DNA from: Elizabethkingia sp. YR214
GTDB taxonomy: Bacteria; Bacteroidota; Bacteroidia; Flavobacteriales; Weeksellaceae
Length of the DNA stretch: 62,753 nt
Assembly: GCF_003058195.1 (NCBI RefSeq)
Contig: NZ_QBUH01000013.1
Span: forward strand, 1 to 62,753
Reading direction: 5' to 3'
The first letter of the stretch is position 1, and each line of letters starts with the position of its first letter. Made by a program: the position numbers and the translations under genes. This document shows positions 46,940-54,840 of this stretch, one piece after another. The notes under the pieces are model-generated. The model made no database searches. It saw only the letters and a list, made by a program, of their open reading frames with translations, and had not been told where the DNA came from.

Positions 46940-47674
46940 TTATTCTCCGGTTACGGCATAATCTTCCGGCTTGGCCTTATCAAAAACGTCTGTTCTCTTT
47001 ACAGCATGTTCTTCATTAAATATTTCACCATCTTTCATATTTACAATACGAGAAGAGAAGCTTGCATCGTAAGATGAGTGAGTCACCATTACAATAGTCG
47101 ATCCCTCGCGGTGAAGTTCAGCTAAAAGATTCATCACCTCATTTCCGTTGGTACTATCCAGATTTCCTGTTGGCTCATCTGCAAGGATAAGTTTGGGTCT
47201 GGTAACCAGAGCTCTTGCTACAGCTACTCTTTGCTGTTGTCCTCCGGAAAGTTGCTGCGGATAGTGTTTTGCACGGTGTCTGATGTTTATTTTTTCCATA
47301 ATCTCTTCTACTCTCTTTTTTCTTTCAGAAGAAGAAACTCCATTATAGATCAATGGTAATTCAATATTTTCGTAAACCGTTAGTTCATCAATCAGATTAA
47401 AGTTCTGGAAAATGAATCCTATATTTTGTTTTCTTACGTCTGATTTTTTTCTTTCGGATAAACGTGTTGTTTCCAGTTCATTGAACTGATAAGATCCTGA
47501 TGTAGAGAAATCCAGCAATCCCAAAATATTTAGTAAAGTAGATTTTCCACATCCAGAAGGTCCCATAATTGCAAGGAACTCTCCTTTTTTTATGGTAAGG
47601 TCTACCTGATTAAGAGCTGTAGTCTGTACATCTTCTGTTCGGTATACTTTGGATAGTTTTTCTATTGTTATCAT
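46940..47674 (-). CDS. ABC transporter ATP-binding protein (MacB/LolD type)
   Basis: 244 aa. Walker A is G38-P-S-G-C-G-K-S-T46; then Q-loop IFQNFNLIDELTVYEN, signature LSGGQQQR, Walker B LILADEPTGNLDS and switch histidine MVTHSS. It is the MacB/LolD (type VII, mechanotransmission) class. This is the only ATPase gene in an operon of seven permeases, so it presumably dimerises under each of them in turn, or under heterodimers. It follows the head-GIN gene by 66 bp. Confidence 0.95.
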   Translation of the reverse strand: MITIEKLSKVYRTEDVQTTALNQVDLTIKKGEFLAIMGPSGCGKSTLLNILGLLDFSTSGSYQFNELETTRLSERKKSDVRKQNIGFIFQNFNLIDELTVYENIELPLIYNGVSSSERKKRVEEIMEKINIRHRAKHYPQQLSGGQQQRVAVARALVTRPKLILADEPTGNLDSTNGNEVMNLLAELHREGSTIVMVTHSSYDASFSSRIVNMKDGEIFNEEHAVKRTDVFDKAKPEDYAVTGE

Positions 47675-47740
47675 AATTACGATTAATATTTAAAATTATT
47701 AGTTCTAAAGTTCTAATTTAAAATCTGTGGTTAATACCGA

Positions 47741-48562
47741 TTATAATGCTTCTACTTTGCCCCCTGAGCTTTTGCGCACATTCAGTCTGATACCAGATGG
47801 GCTTTTATAATAAATTTTTGCTCCGGAAGATGCAGCAGCTGTAAGCTCATCGGTTACTCCTATTTTGATTTTACCTGCGGATGAAGCCTGTGCTTTTACA
47901 TTACCACTTCTAAGATCCGATCCGTTAAAGTCTGCGGAACTTGAAGCATCAACCCTTACCTCATTTGCCCTACCATTGATATTGATTGTTGCAGCACTCG
48001 AAATATCTGCATTCACAGACTGAGCATTTGCACTTCCCGTAAAAGTAGAGGCACTGCTAAGGTTCAGGTTCAGACGATCTGCTTTAATATTTTCATATTG
48101 TATTTTTCCGGCACTGGAAACATCCACATTGAGTGTAGAAGTACTGAACTGATCTTTTACTACAATTTTACCAGCGCTGCTCGCTTTAAGATCATTAAGG
48201 TTTTTTGCATAGACAACAACTGTTGTATTGGCATTTCTAAGACCGTTATTCCCTCTTGGAATTTCGTAATACACATTCAGAACCCCACCTCTGTTTTCAA
48301 CTCGCAAAAATTCCATGTAATTACTTGTAGCTACTGCTTTTTCAACATCTGATTTTACAACTTCTACTTTTATAGCCATCGAAGTTTTTACTCCACTGAA
48401 GTTTTGTACATTAAAAGTCTTCGTTTCCGATACGGTACTTTCAACAGCTTGTTCTATATATGAAGAGCTTCTGCCGGTATAACCATCGTCACTTGCTTTT
48501 ACAATAACACAGGATGTTACGATACTGCCTGCGATCACTAAGGGTAAAAGAATCTTTTTCAT
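47741..48562 (-). CDS. Head-GIN (DUF2807) lipoprotein
   Basis: 273 aa. A signal with TSC lipobox (IVTSCVIVK) precedes a short linker and a beta-helix-like region built of recurring 'SSAGKI', 'SSASTF', 'SSAATI' and 'SSADFNGSDLRSG' turns, characteristic of the putative auto-transporter adhesin head-GIN fold. Its role is unknown; the gene is common in Bacteroidota next to stress or envelope systems. Here it stands between the adaptor/peptidase and ATPase genes of the efflux operon, 11 bp after the peptidase gene. Confidence 0.88.
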   Translation of the reverse strand: MKKILLPLVIAGSIVTSCVIVKASDDGYTGRSSSYIEQAVESTVSETKTFNVQNFSGVKTSMAIKVEVVKSDVEKAVATSNYMEFLRVENRGGVLNVYYEIPRGNNGLRNANTTVVVYAKNLNDLKASSAGKIVVKDQFSTSTLNVDVSSAGKIQYENIKADRLNLNLSSASTFTGSANAQSVNADISSAATININGRANEVRVDASSSADFNGSDLRSGNVKAQASSAGKIKIGVTDELTAAASSGAKIYYKSPSGIRLNVRKSSGGKVEAL

Positions 48563-48573
48563 ATTATTATTTT

Positions 48574-49986
48574 TTATTTAGTTTTAAATTTTATGGTATA
48601 ATCCTGTAATGGATATCCTTCTGCAGATTCAAAATTTCCGCCCACCAGAATAAACTCATATTCTTTATTAGGTTTTAAATCTACCGGAATTTTTAATCCT
48701 TTATTATTATTGATGTATATAGATTTCCCACTAATGGGTACAGCATCACGTCCTAATTCTCCCCAATGTATGGATAAGCCTTTACCTGAAAGCGGTTGAT
48801 CAAATTCTACAACAAGTTCTTTTATCGAGATATCTACATCATTTTTCCCATTAATATCAGGACCTAATGATTTTACTTTGGGCTGTTTTGCAACAAAATC
48901 GCTCATAACTTTATCCATATTCTGCCCTATATTCTGAAAAAAAGAAACTATGCGCGGATAGAAAGCTTCCAGATTAGGATATTGTTTTCTGCTAGCCTGA
49001 TATTCCTCTAAAAGCTTTACTAAATCTGGTGTCCAGATAAAACTTCTGGAAATCTGCTCTTTCATTTCACTATTAATTTCAACTTGTGAAAAATAATTTT
49101 CCTTCATATAAACCAGGACAGCCGCTCTTACAATTGACTCATTAATGATGGTTTCCCATGAACTGTAAGCCTGATCTGCCATTGGTTTCTTTACTGCTTC
49201 ATGGATTTTCTCACCTGCATTCTGTAATTGATTTTTATAATCTTTAGTCTCTAAAATATAATTTACAAAGGAATGGTTAAATTCATGAATTAAAGTAGGT
49301 GCGTAACTACTGGAAAAATTTACTTTTCTTCCATTAAATTTACCCCCACTAACAATAGCATATACTATATCTTTCCCCTTTTCCGGCGACACTCTTGGTC
49401 CATAGTTTCCACCACCGTTTCCATAACCTAATACTATTTTGTAATCCTCGTTGGGCTCTTTACCATAAAATTTTACGTACCAGTCCTGCTGAAACTTTGT
49501 TAAAATGGAATCCGAATATGCTTTAGCAGCCTGTTTATAATCGGTTTGATGAGATTGGAAGAAGTTATGATACTTACTGTTTTTGTAAAAACTGTTTAGT
49601 CCTTTTAAGAATACAGGAAGATCTACCGTTTTCCATCTTTTCTCAACCGTATTATTTCTTTCCTTTACCAGATTAATCTTTTGATCTTTTATTTTCAGAT
49701 GTACCGCCATAGACATTACTGCATCGTAGCCTATACCGTTTTCGTTTCTTATATTTTTTAGGGTTGACAAAAACGGATCGTTTTTCACCGGAGCAAAATA
49801 TTTTTCGATATCCTGAACATATAATTCATTATTTCGGTCAGAATATTCTCTGGCTTCTATAAGTCGGAATAAAGTACTCATTAACTCTACTCTTTCATCT
49901 ACATAAGGTTGTATTCTCTGTTGACCAAAAACCTGAGTTCCGGCGAAAGCAGCAATTAAAAAATATTTGTTTATTTGAGTTTTCAT
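48574..49986 (-). CDS. HEXXH zinc-peptidase-like protein, secreted
   Basis: 470 aa with a signal peptide (MKTQINKYFLIAAFAGTQVFGQ). LIHEFNHSFVNYI (about residue 236) is an HEXXH-type zinc site, and ETIINESIVRAAV downstream may give the third ligand. The C-terminal 90 residues (DVDISIKELVVEFDQPL...YTIKFKTK) look like an Ig-like domain, matching the tail of the peptidase at 26526-27827. The gap to the adaptor gene is one base, so the two are co-translated. Envelope quality control or cleavage of an exported substrate is possible; function unproven. Confidence 0.82.
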   Translation of the reverse strand: MKTQINKYFLIAAFAGTQVFGQQRIQPYVDERVELMSTLFRLIEAREYSDRNNELYVQDIEKYFAPVKNDPFLSTLKNIRNENGIGYDAVMSMAVHLKIKDQKINLVKERNNTVEKRWKTVDLPVFLKGLNSFYKNSKYHNFFQSHQTDYKQAAKAYSDSILTKFQQDWYVKFYGKEPNEDYKIVLGYGNGGGNYGPRVSPEKGKDIVYAIVSGGKFNGRKVNFSSSYAPTLIHEFNHSFVNYILETKDYKNQLQNAGEKIHEAVKKPMADQAYSSWETIINESIVRAAVLVYMKENYFSQVEINSEMKEQISRSFIWTPDLVKLLEEYQASRKQYPNLEAFYPRIVSFFQNIGQNMDKVMSDFVAKQPKVKSLGPDINGKNDVDISIKELVVEFDQPLSGKGLSIHWGELGRDAVPISGKSIYINNNKGLKIPVDLKPNKEYEFILVGGNFESAEGYPLQDYTIKFKTK

Positions 49987-49987
49987 G

Positions 49988-51232
49988 TTAGTTTTTGATA
50001 TCTAGTATTTCATATTTTTTGTAATCGGAGTAATCCGACACAATTACTTGCTCTCCTTCTTTTAGTCCGGATAAAACTTCATAATACAATGGATTTTCTC
50101 TTCCCAGACTGATGTTCTTACGGACTGCTTTTCCTTTCTCCGCAACAAAGATCCACTTTCCGTTGGTATCTTTAAAGAAGTTTCCTTTAGGAATCATAAG
50201 ACTTTGCGTATCAGCAGAAAGTTTAAGCTTCACTCCAAAGGTCATTCCTATTTTCAGATCATCCGGTTTGTTATTATCCGCAAAATTAAGTTCCGCCAAA
50301 AACTGTCCCTGTACTACTTCCGGCAATACTTTGGATACAATAACATTGTATTCCTTACCATTGCTTTCCAAGGTTCCTTTAATTCCTGCATGCAGTTTAT
50401 TGATATAGTACTCGTCGATTTTAGCAACCAGCTTGTAACCACCCATCAAATCTACCTTTCCAATACTTTGTCCGGTAGTAAGGCTTTGTCCCAATGAAAT
50501 ACTAAAAGAAGACAAGCGCCCTGTAGCCGGAGACATAATGAGGAAGTTATTCTTATTATTTCTCAGTACATCCAGGCTTTTTTCCATTTGTGCAATGGAG
50601 TTATTAACTGCAGCAATCTGCGAAGCCCTGGAATGTTTTTCATTCACAATACTCTGTTCTACTATTTGTTTTCTTTTTTGTTGGTAAGCCAGATTCTGAC
50701 GTGCCATATCATAATCTGTTTTCTTACCTATTTCAGCATCGTATAGTCTTTTTTGCAGATTGTAGTTTTGCTGTGCTGTATTATAATCGTTCTGTGCCTG
50801 AAGTATCTCTTTATCTTGCGTAAATTCTTGATTTTTAAGCTCCAACAGGGTATTTCTCATCTGGCTGATCTGTTGCATAATTCCTGTTTCCTGACTCATA
50901 AAATTGAATTCAGTATTCGGATTATACACTCTTGCCAAAGGTTCTCCTTTTGTTACCATTTTTCCATCCTCTGCAAAGATTTCTTTTACAGCTCCACCTT
51001 CCATTACATTCACCAGAGAAGAGTTCAATGACTGTGTCTGTGCTGTAATCATCATCATATCTTCAAACTTCCCTTTAGTCACTTTATCCACCTGTAAATC
51101 TTCTGCTTTTACATTAAAAGTTTTTTTCTGACGAAAAAAATACCCCAGAAATAACCCCAGAATTACCACTCCGGCAAGTGCTAAAAGAATAATTTTGAGT
51201 TTAGATCTTTTTTTCTCTATTTTCGTATCCAT
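49988..51232 (-). CDS. Periplasmic adaptor (HlyD/MacA/RND-adaptor family)
   Basis: 414 aa from the ATG at 51232 (MDTKIEKKRSK); the frame reaches 51262, but that start would lie in the probable promoter. One N-terminal membrane helix (about 15-35), a biotinyl-lipoyl half (VMEGGAVKEIFAEDGKMVTKGEPL), a long coiled-coil hairpin (about 100-225), the second lipoyl half (SPATGRLSSFSISLGQSLTTGQSIG) and a beta-barrel/membrane-proximal end (LYYEVLSGLKEGEQVIVSDY). It links the permeases to the TolC channel. It is the first gene of the operon. Confidence 0.93.
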   Translation of the reverse strand: MDTKIEKKRSKLKIILLALAGVVILGLFLGYFFRQKKTFNVKAEDLQVDKVTKGKFEDMMMITAQTQSLNSSLVNVMEGGAVKEIFAEDGKMVTKGEPLARVYNPNTEFNFMSQETGIMQQISQMRNTLLELKNQEFTQDKEILQAQNDYNTAQQNYNLQKRLYDAEIGKKTDYDMARQNLAYQQKRKQIVEQSIVNEKHSRASQIAAVNNSIAQMEKSLDVLRNNKNNFLIMSPATGRLSSFSISLGQSLTTGQSIGKVDLMGGYKLVAKIDEYYINKLHAGIKGTLESNGKEYNVIVSKVLPEVVQGQFLAELNFADNNKPDDLKIGMTFGVKLKLSADTQSLMIPKGNFFKDTNGKWIFVAEKGKAVRKNISLGRENPLYYEVLSGLKEGEQVIVSDYSDYKKYEILDIKN

Positions 51233-51259
51233 TACAGCTATTTGATTTTCAATAATATA

Positions 51260-51276
51260 CACGACAAATATGCCAC
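51260..51276 (-). promoter_or_regulatory. Possible sigma-54 promoter of the efflux operon
   Basis: The minus strand reads TGGCATATTTGTCGT. The -24 half matches TGGCAC in five of six bases; the -12 half (expected TTGC) reads TCGT, a weak match. Its position, about 30 bp ahead of the adaptor start and 65-100 bp from the twin palindromes, is what a sigma-54 activator would need. Confidence 0.4.
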
Positions 51277-51338
51277 AAAAAGAATTCGTCGGTAAAAGTC
51301 TGAAAATTAAACAGTAAAGATTTTAAGTCAAAATAAAA

Positions 51339-51356
51339 GTGTCCGAAATCGAACAC
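51339..51356. promoter_or_regulatory. Regulator-binding palindrome, box 1
   Basis: GTGTCCGAAATCGAACAC, an 18-bp inverted repeat with one mismatched pair. Its centre is 21 bp from that of box 2. Confidence 0.75.
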
Positions 51357-51359
51357 TAA

Positions 51360-51377
51360 GTGTACAAAATTGAACAC
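51360..51377. promoter_or_regulatory. Regulator-binding palindrome, box 2
   Basis: GTGTACAAAATTGAACAC, the same GTGTnC(g/a)AAAT(c/t)GAACAC pattern as box 1 and in helical phase with it. It ends two bases before the response-regulator start codon. Confidence 0.75.
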
Positions 51378-51379
51378 CC

Positions 51380-52726
51380 ATGCGAAAGAAAACAGCCAAA
51401 ATATTAATTGTTGACGATGATGAAGACATTCTTTTCTCTGCAAAAGTATGGCTGAAAAAATTTTTTACCGATGTAAAAACACTAAACAATCCAAAGAAAA
51501 TTCTTCCTGCACTTACCGAAGAAGTCTTCGATGTTATACTTCTGGATATGAATTTCCGGAAAGGCTTCGAAAACGGACAGGATGGATTATACTGGATGAA
51601 TGAGGTTAAAGAAGTATCTCCTGACATTCCTATTATATTAATGACGGCTTATGGAGAAGTAGAACTAGCAGTAGAAGCATTAAAATTAGGTGCTTCGGAC
51701 TTCATTCTGAAACCCTGGAATAATGAGAAACTCTATGCTTCGGTTAATCTTGCGGTAGATGTTTCGCGTAAGAACAAAAAGCTGCATCAATGGGAAAGCA
51801 TTCAGCAAACAGATCAGAATTATATTCTGGAAAGTAATTCGGGGGCAGTACAGCACATTCTTCATACTATAGACAAAATTGCACCTACCGATGCCAATGT
51901 TTTGTTATTGGGAGAGAATGGTACCGGAAAATATGTTCTGGCCGAACAGCTCCACAGAAAGTCCCCACGCAGCAAAGAACCTTTTGTACATATTGACCTG
52001 GGAAGTCTGCCCGAAGGTCTTTTTGAAGCAGAACTCTTTGGCTATAAAAAAGGCGCTTTTACAGATGCAATTGCTGACACTGCAGGGAAAATAGAAAATG
52101 CCCAAGGTGGTACTGTTTTTCTGGATGAAATCGGAAACTTACCGCTTCATCTCCAGGCTAAACTGCTTACCCTTATTCAGAATAAAAAATTATCCCGTAT
52201 CGGAGAAACCAGAGAGCGGCAACTGGATGTTCGCTTTATTTTTGCAACCAATGAAAACCTTCAGCAGAAGGTAAGCGAATTTTTGTTCAGAAAGGATCTT
52301 TATTTCAGAATCAATACTGTGGAGATCACCATTCCGCCTTTACGGGAACGTTTGGAAGACATGCCATTGTTTGCACAATATTTCCTTGCGAAATACCAGT
52401 ACAAATACCACAAAACCTTATCTCTTTCCGAAGAAGACATAAAAGAATTATGCAGCTACAGCTGGCCGGGTAATATCCGTGAGCTGGAACATGCTATGGA
52501 AAGAAGTGTTATCCTTTCCGATCACGGAATATTACAGCTTTCCTTACCCAAACCTATGGAAAATACATCACAAGGATTACCAGATGTACTGAATATTGAA
52601 GAAATGGAAGAAATCCTGATCAAGAAAGCCTTGAAAAAACATCAGGGTAATATATCTTCTGCAGCAGAAGATTTGGGACTTTCGCGTGCAGCATTATATC
52701 GCAGAATGGAAAAATTCGGAATCTGA
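51380..52726 (+). CDS. Sigma-54-dependent response regulator (NtrC family)
   Basis: 448 aa. Receiver domain with acidic patch D12-D14, phospho-acceptor D56 (ILLDMNF) and lysine in LKPWNN; AAA+ domain with Walker A GENGTGKYVLAEQ, the sigma-54 contact loop GAFTDA at 225-230 in place of the usual GAFTGA, and Walker B GGTVFLDEIGNL; then a Fis-type helix-turn-helix (NISSAAEDLGLSRAALYRRM). It is divergent from the efflux operon and overlaps its kinase gene. The boxes at 51339-51377 are its probable binding sites, so it likely activates the operon and controls itself. Confidence 0.95.
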   Translation: MRKKTAKILIVDDDEDILFSAKVWLKKFFTDVKTLNNPKKILPALTEEVFDVILLDMNFRKGFENGQDGLYWMNEVKEVSPDIPIILMTAYGEVELAVEALKLGASDFILKPWNNEKLYASVNLAVDVSRKNKKLHQWESIQQTDQNYILESNSGAVQHILHTIDKIAPTDANVLLLGENGTGKYVLAEQLHRKSPRSKEPFVHIDLGSLPEGLFEAELFGYKKGAFTDAIADTAGKIENAQGGTVFLDEIGNLPLHLQAKLLTLIQNKKLSRIGETRERQLDVRFIFATNENLQQKVSEFLFRKDLYFRINTVEITIPPLRERLEDMPLFAQYFLAKYQYKYHKTLSLSEEDIKELCSYSWPGNIRELEHAMERSVILSDHGILQLSLPKPMENTSQGLPDVLNIEEMEEILIKKALKKHQGNISSAAEDLGLSRAALYRRMEKFGI

Positions 52727-54045
52727 TGAAAACAAAATTTTATATTATTCAGATAGCTATTTTATTGCTAGGACTTGTTTTTGGTATATTGGCTTTTGAT
52801 TGTTATGAGTCGGAAAAATGGATTACAGCACTACTTTTTCTTTTTCTTTCAGCTTTCATGATTATCTTGAATATCCGCAATGCCCAACAATCCGGAAAAG
52901 AAACAGAACAAATTCTGCAGGCAATCCATCATAAAGATTTTTCTTTATTTCCAGATAAAAAACAACATGATCCGCTAAAGCAAAAAGCTGTTAATCTTTA
53001 CTATCAGGAGAAAGAAAAAAATACCGATTTATTGTCGTTCAAGGTTCTGTACGAAAACATCTTGAATCAGCTGGACATAGGTATAATGATACTAAAAGAG
53101 AATGCTAATGATTGGGAGGTATTCTACTCTAATCCTAAGTTTATTGAAATTCTGAAAGTTCCGAAATACAACAGATGGAGTTTATATGAGGAAAAGAGTC
53201 CGGAGTTTTTCAGTCTTATAAAAGATACTGGCTACAGAGAAAGTCAGGATTTTATGGAGGTTTCCATCAACCAGGCAGGATTTCAGACCTACTCTATACG
53301 AACAACCCGCCTGGAAACGCCACGCGAAGATTTTTGCATTATTTCTCTGGAATCTGTTCAGAAGATTATAGAACGAAAAGAAAAAATGGCGTGGAATAAC
53401 CTGATGAAAGTTATTTCCCATGAATTACTGAATACCCTGACCCCTATCAATAGTCTGATACGGAATATGGAATACATCACCGATCAGGAAGAAATTTCCG
53501 GAGACGATCAGGAAGAAATAAAAGAGAGTCTCAAGATTGTGAATAACAAGTCCGAGCAACTACTCAACTTTATAAACAACTACCGACAGGTTGCAGAGCT
53601 TCCTAAGCCCAAACTTCAGAAAATATCCATTAGACCTGTTATAGAAAAAGTACTGAGACTAATGGAAAGCGAGTTTCAGAATAAGAACATAACACTTACA
53701 ACCAGTATCAAAGATTATATGATAATGGCTGATGAAAAAATGCTGGAACGAAGTCTTATCAATCTTCTTACAAATGCCCTGCATGCCGTTGAGGATTTGG
53801 ATAACGGAAAAATAAGAATATCCACCGACCAGCAGAATACCAGAACTGTTATTCAGGTAGAAGACAATGGTATTGGTATCAGTGAGCAGATATCGGATAA
53901 AATATTTCTGCCCTTCTTCACCACAAGAAACAGTGGTTCTGGTATTGGACTTACCCTAACCAAAAGCATTATGGAAGCCCATAATGGTTATATTAATTTC
54001 CGTAAACAACAACAGGGCAGTGTTTTCGAGCTTTGGTTTACCTAG
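52726..54045 (+). CDS. Sensor histidine kinase (NtrB-like), partner of the regulator
   Basis: 439 aa. Two N-terminal helices (about 5-25 and 32-50) enclose almost no periplasmic loop, so the signal is probably sensed in or at the membrane. A PAS-like region (about 95-210) leads to the dimerisation helix with H232 in ISHELLNTLTPINSL, then the ATPase domain: N box NLLTNALHAV, G1 VEDNGIGI, G2 GSGIGLTLTKS. The ATG overlaps the regulator stop (TGATG). The near absence of a sensor loop resembles envelope-stress kinases such as BaeS/LiaS-like proteins, which is an analogy only. Confidence 0.94.
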   Translation: MKTKFYIIQIAILLLGLVFGILAFDCYESEKWITALLFLFLSAFMIILNIRNAQQSGKETEQILQAIHHKDFSLFPDKKQHDPLKQKAVNLYYQEKEKNTDLLSFKVLYENILNQLDIGIMILKENANDWEVFYSNPKFIEILKVPKYNRWSLYEEKSPEFFSLIKDTGYRESQDFMEVSINQAGFQTYSIRTTRLETPREDFCIISLESVQKIIERKEKMAWNNLMKVISHELLNTLTPINSLIRNMEYITDQEEISGDDQEEIKESLKIVNNKSEQLLNFINNYRQVAELPKPKLQKISIRPVIEKVLRLMESEFQNKNITLTTSIKDYMIMADEKMLERSLINLLTNALHAVEDLDNGKIRISTDQQNTRTVIQVEDNGIGISEQISDKIFLPFFTTRNSGSGIGLTLTKSIMEAHNGYINFRKQQQGSVFELWFT

Positions 54046-54079
54046 CTATCCCATAAAAGAATAAACTTAAAAAATTCAA

Positions 54080-54622
54080 ATGAAAAAAATAGTTTTAAAC
54101 TTAGCGGTTAGTCTGGATGGCTTTATTGAAGGCCCCAATGGAGAAACTGACTGGTGTATTATGGATGATGACATGGGCTTTGAAGATTTTCTCCAAAGCA
54201 TTGACACTATATTTTATGGCAGAGTAAGTTATGATGCCTGGGGTACCTATCAACCTAAATCAGATGCTGATATTTCAGAAAAAAACATATGGAACGAAAT
54301 TCACTCAAAACAAAAGTTTGTCTTCTCTCATCAGGACAAGTCAGATGAAAATGCAAAATTTATTACCACCGATATAATTAATAAGGTTAACGAAATCAAG
54401 AAGCAGAATGGTAAAAATATATGGCTATACGGAGGAGCCAATCTTATAAAAACATTTATCAGCCTGGGGTTTATTGATCTTTATAAAATATCTTTACATC
54501 CTATTGTATTGGGAAATGGGAAGCCATTATTTGAAAATTTGAAAAGCAGGATTGGATTTAAATTATTAGACACCCGTATGTTTAAATCGGGAGTTATAGA
54601 ACTTACTTATCAGCCTGAATAA
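54080..54622 (+). CDS. Dihydrofolate reductase-like (RibD C-terminal family) protein
   Basis: 180 aa, cytoplasmic. The N-terminal LNLAVSLDGFIEGPNGETDW, then FYGRVSYDAW, and the nucleotide-binding WLYGGANLIKTFI are typical of the RibD-C/YyaP group. These NADPH-binding reductases have no settled substrate. It is 34 bp behind the kinase gene and could be the last gene of that transcript; a strong terminator follows at 54692. Confidence 0.9.
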   Translation: MKKIVLNLAVSLDGFIEGPNGETDWCIMDDDMGFEDFLQSIDTIFYGRVSYDAWGTYQPKSDADISEKNIWNEIHSKQKFVFSHQDKSDENAKFITTDIINKVNEIKKQNGKNIWLYGGANLIKTFISLGFIDLYKISLHPIVLGNGKPLFENLKSRIGFKLLDTRMFKSGVIELTYQPE

Positions 54623-54691
54623 ACTTTTAGATACGGAACAACTATAAATAATTCAAAAAAAGTTATTTATTAATATAAACTTAATTTCATT

Positions 54692-54722
54692 CATTCTGTT
54701 TTCTAAAACAGAATGTTTTTAT
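54692..54722 (+). terminator. Strong terminator
   Basis: CATTCTGTTTT pairs perfectly with AAAACAGAATG around a two-base loop, followed by TTTTTATT. It ends the regulator-kinase-reductase transcript. Confidence 0.92.
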
Positions 54723-54814
54723 TATAAATATTTAGTTTTTATAGTTTTAACTATTATTAACCTTAAACTATTAAAACTTAAAATTAACTTAAAAATCTCG
54801 TAACATAGGTCTCT

Positions 54815-54823
54815 TACTTTTGC
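54815..54823 (+). promoter_or_regulatory. -7 promoter element of second SusC operon
   Basis: TACTTTTGC fits TAnnTTTG, 18 bp ahead of the SusC start at 54841, implying a very short leader. No clear -33 TTG is seen. Confidence 0.55.
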
Positions 54824-54840
54824 CGCTAAAAATAGAGACC

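Noticed and set aside
51240-51262. Upstream ATG for the adaptor gene
   Set aside because: It would lie on the presumed sigma-54 promoter and add ten residues before the normal N-terminus.
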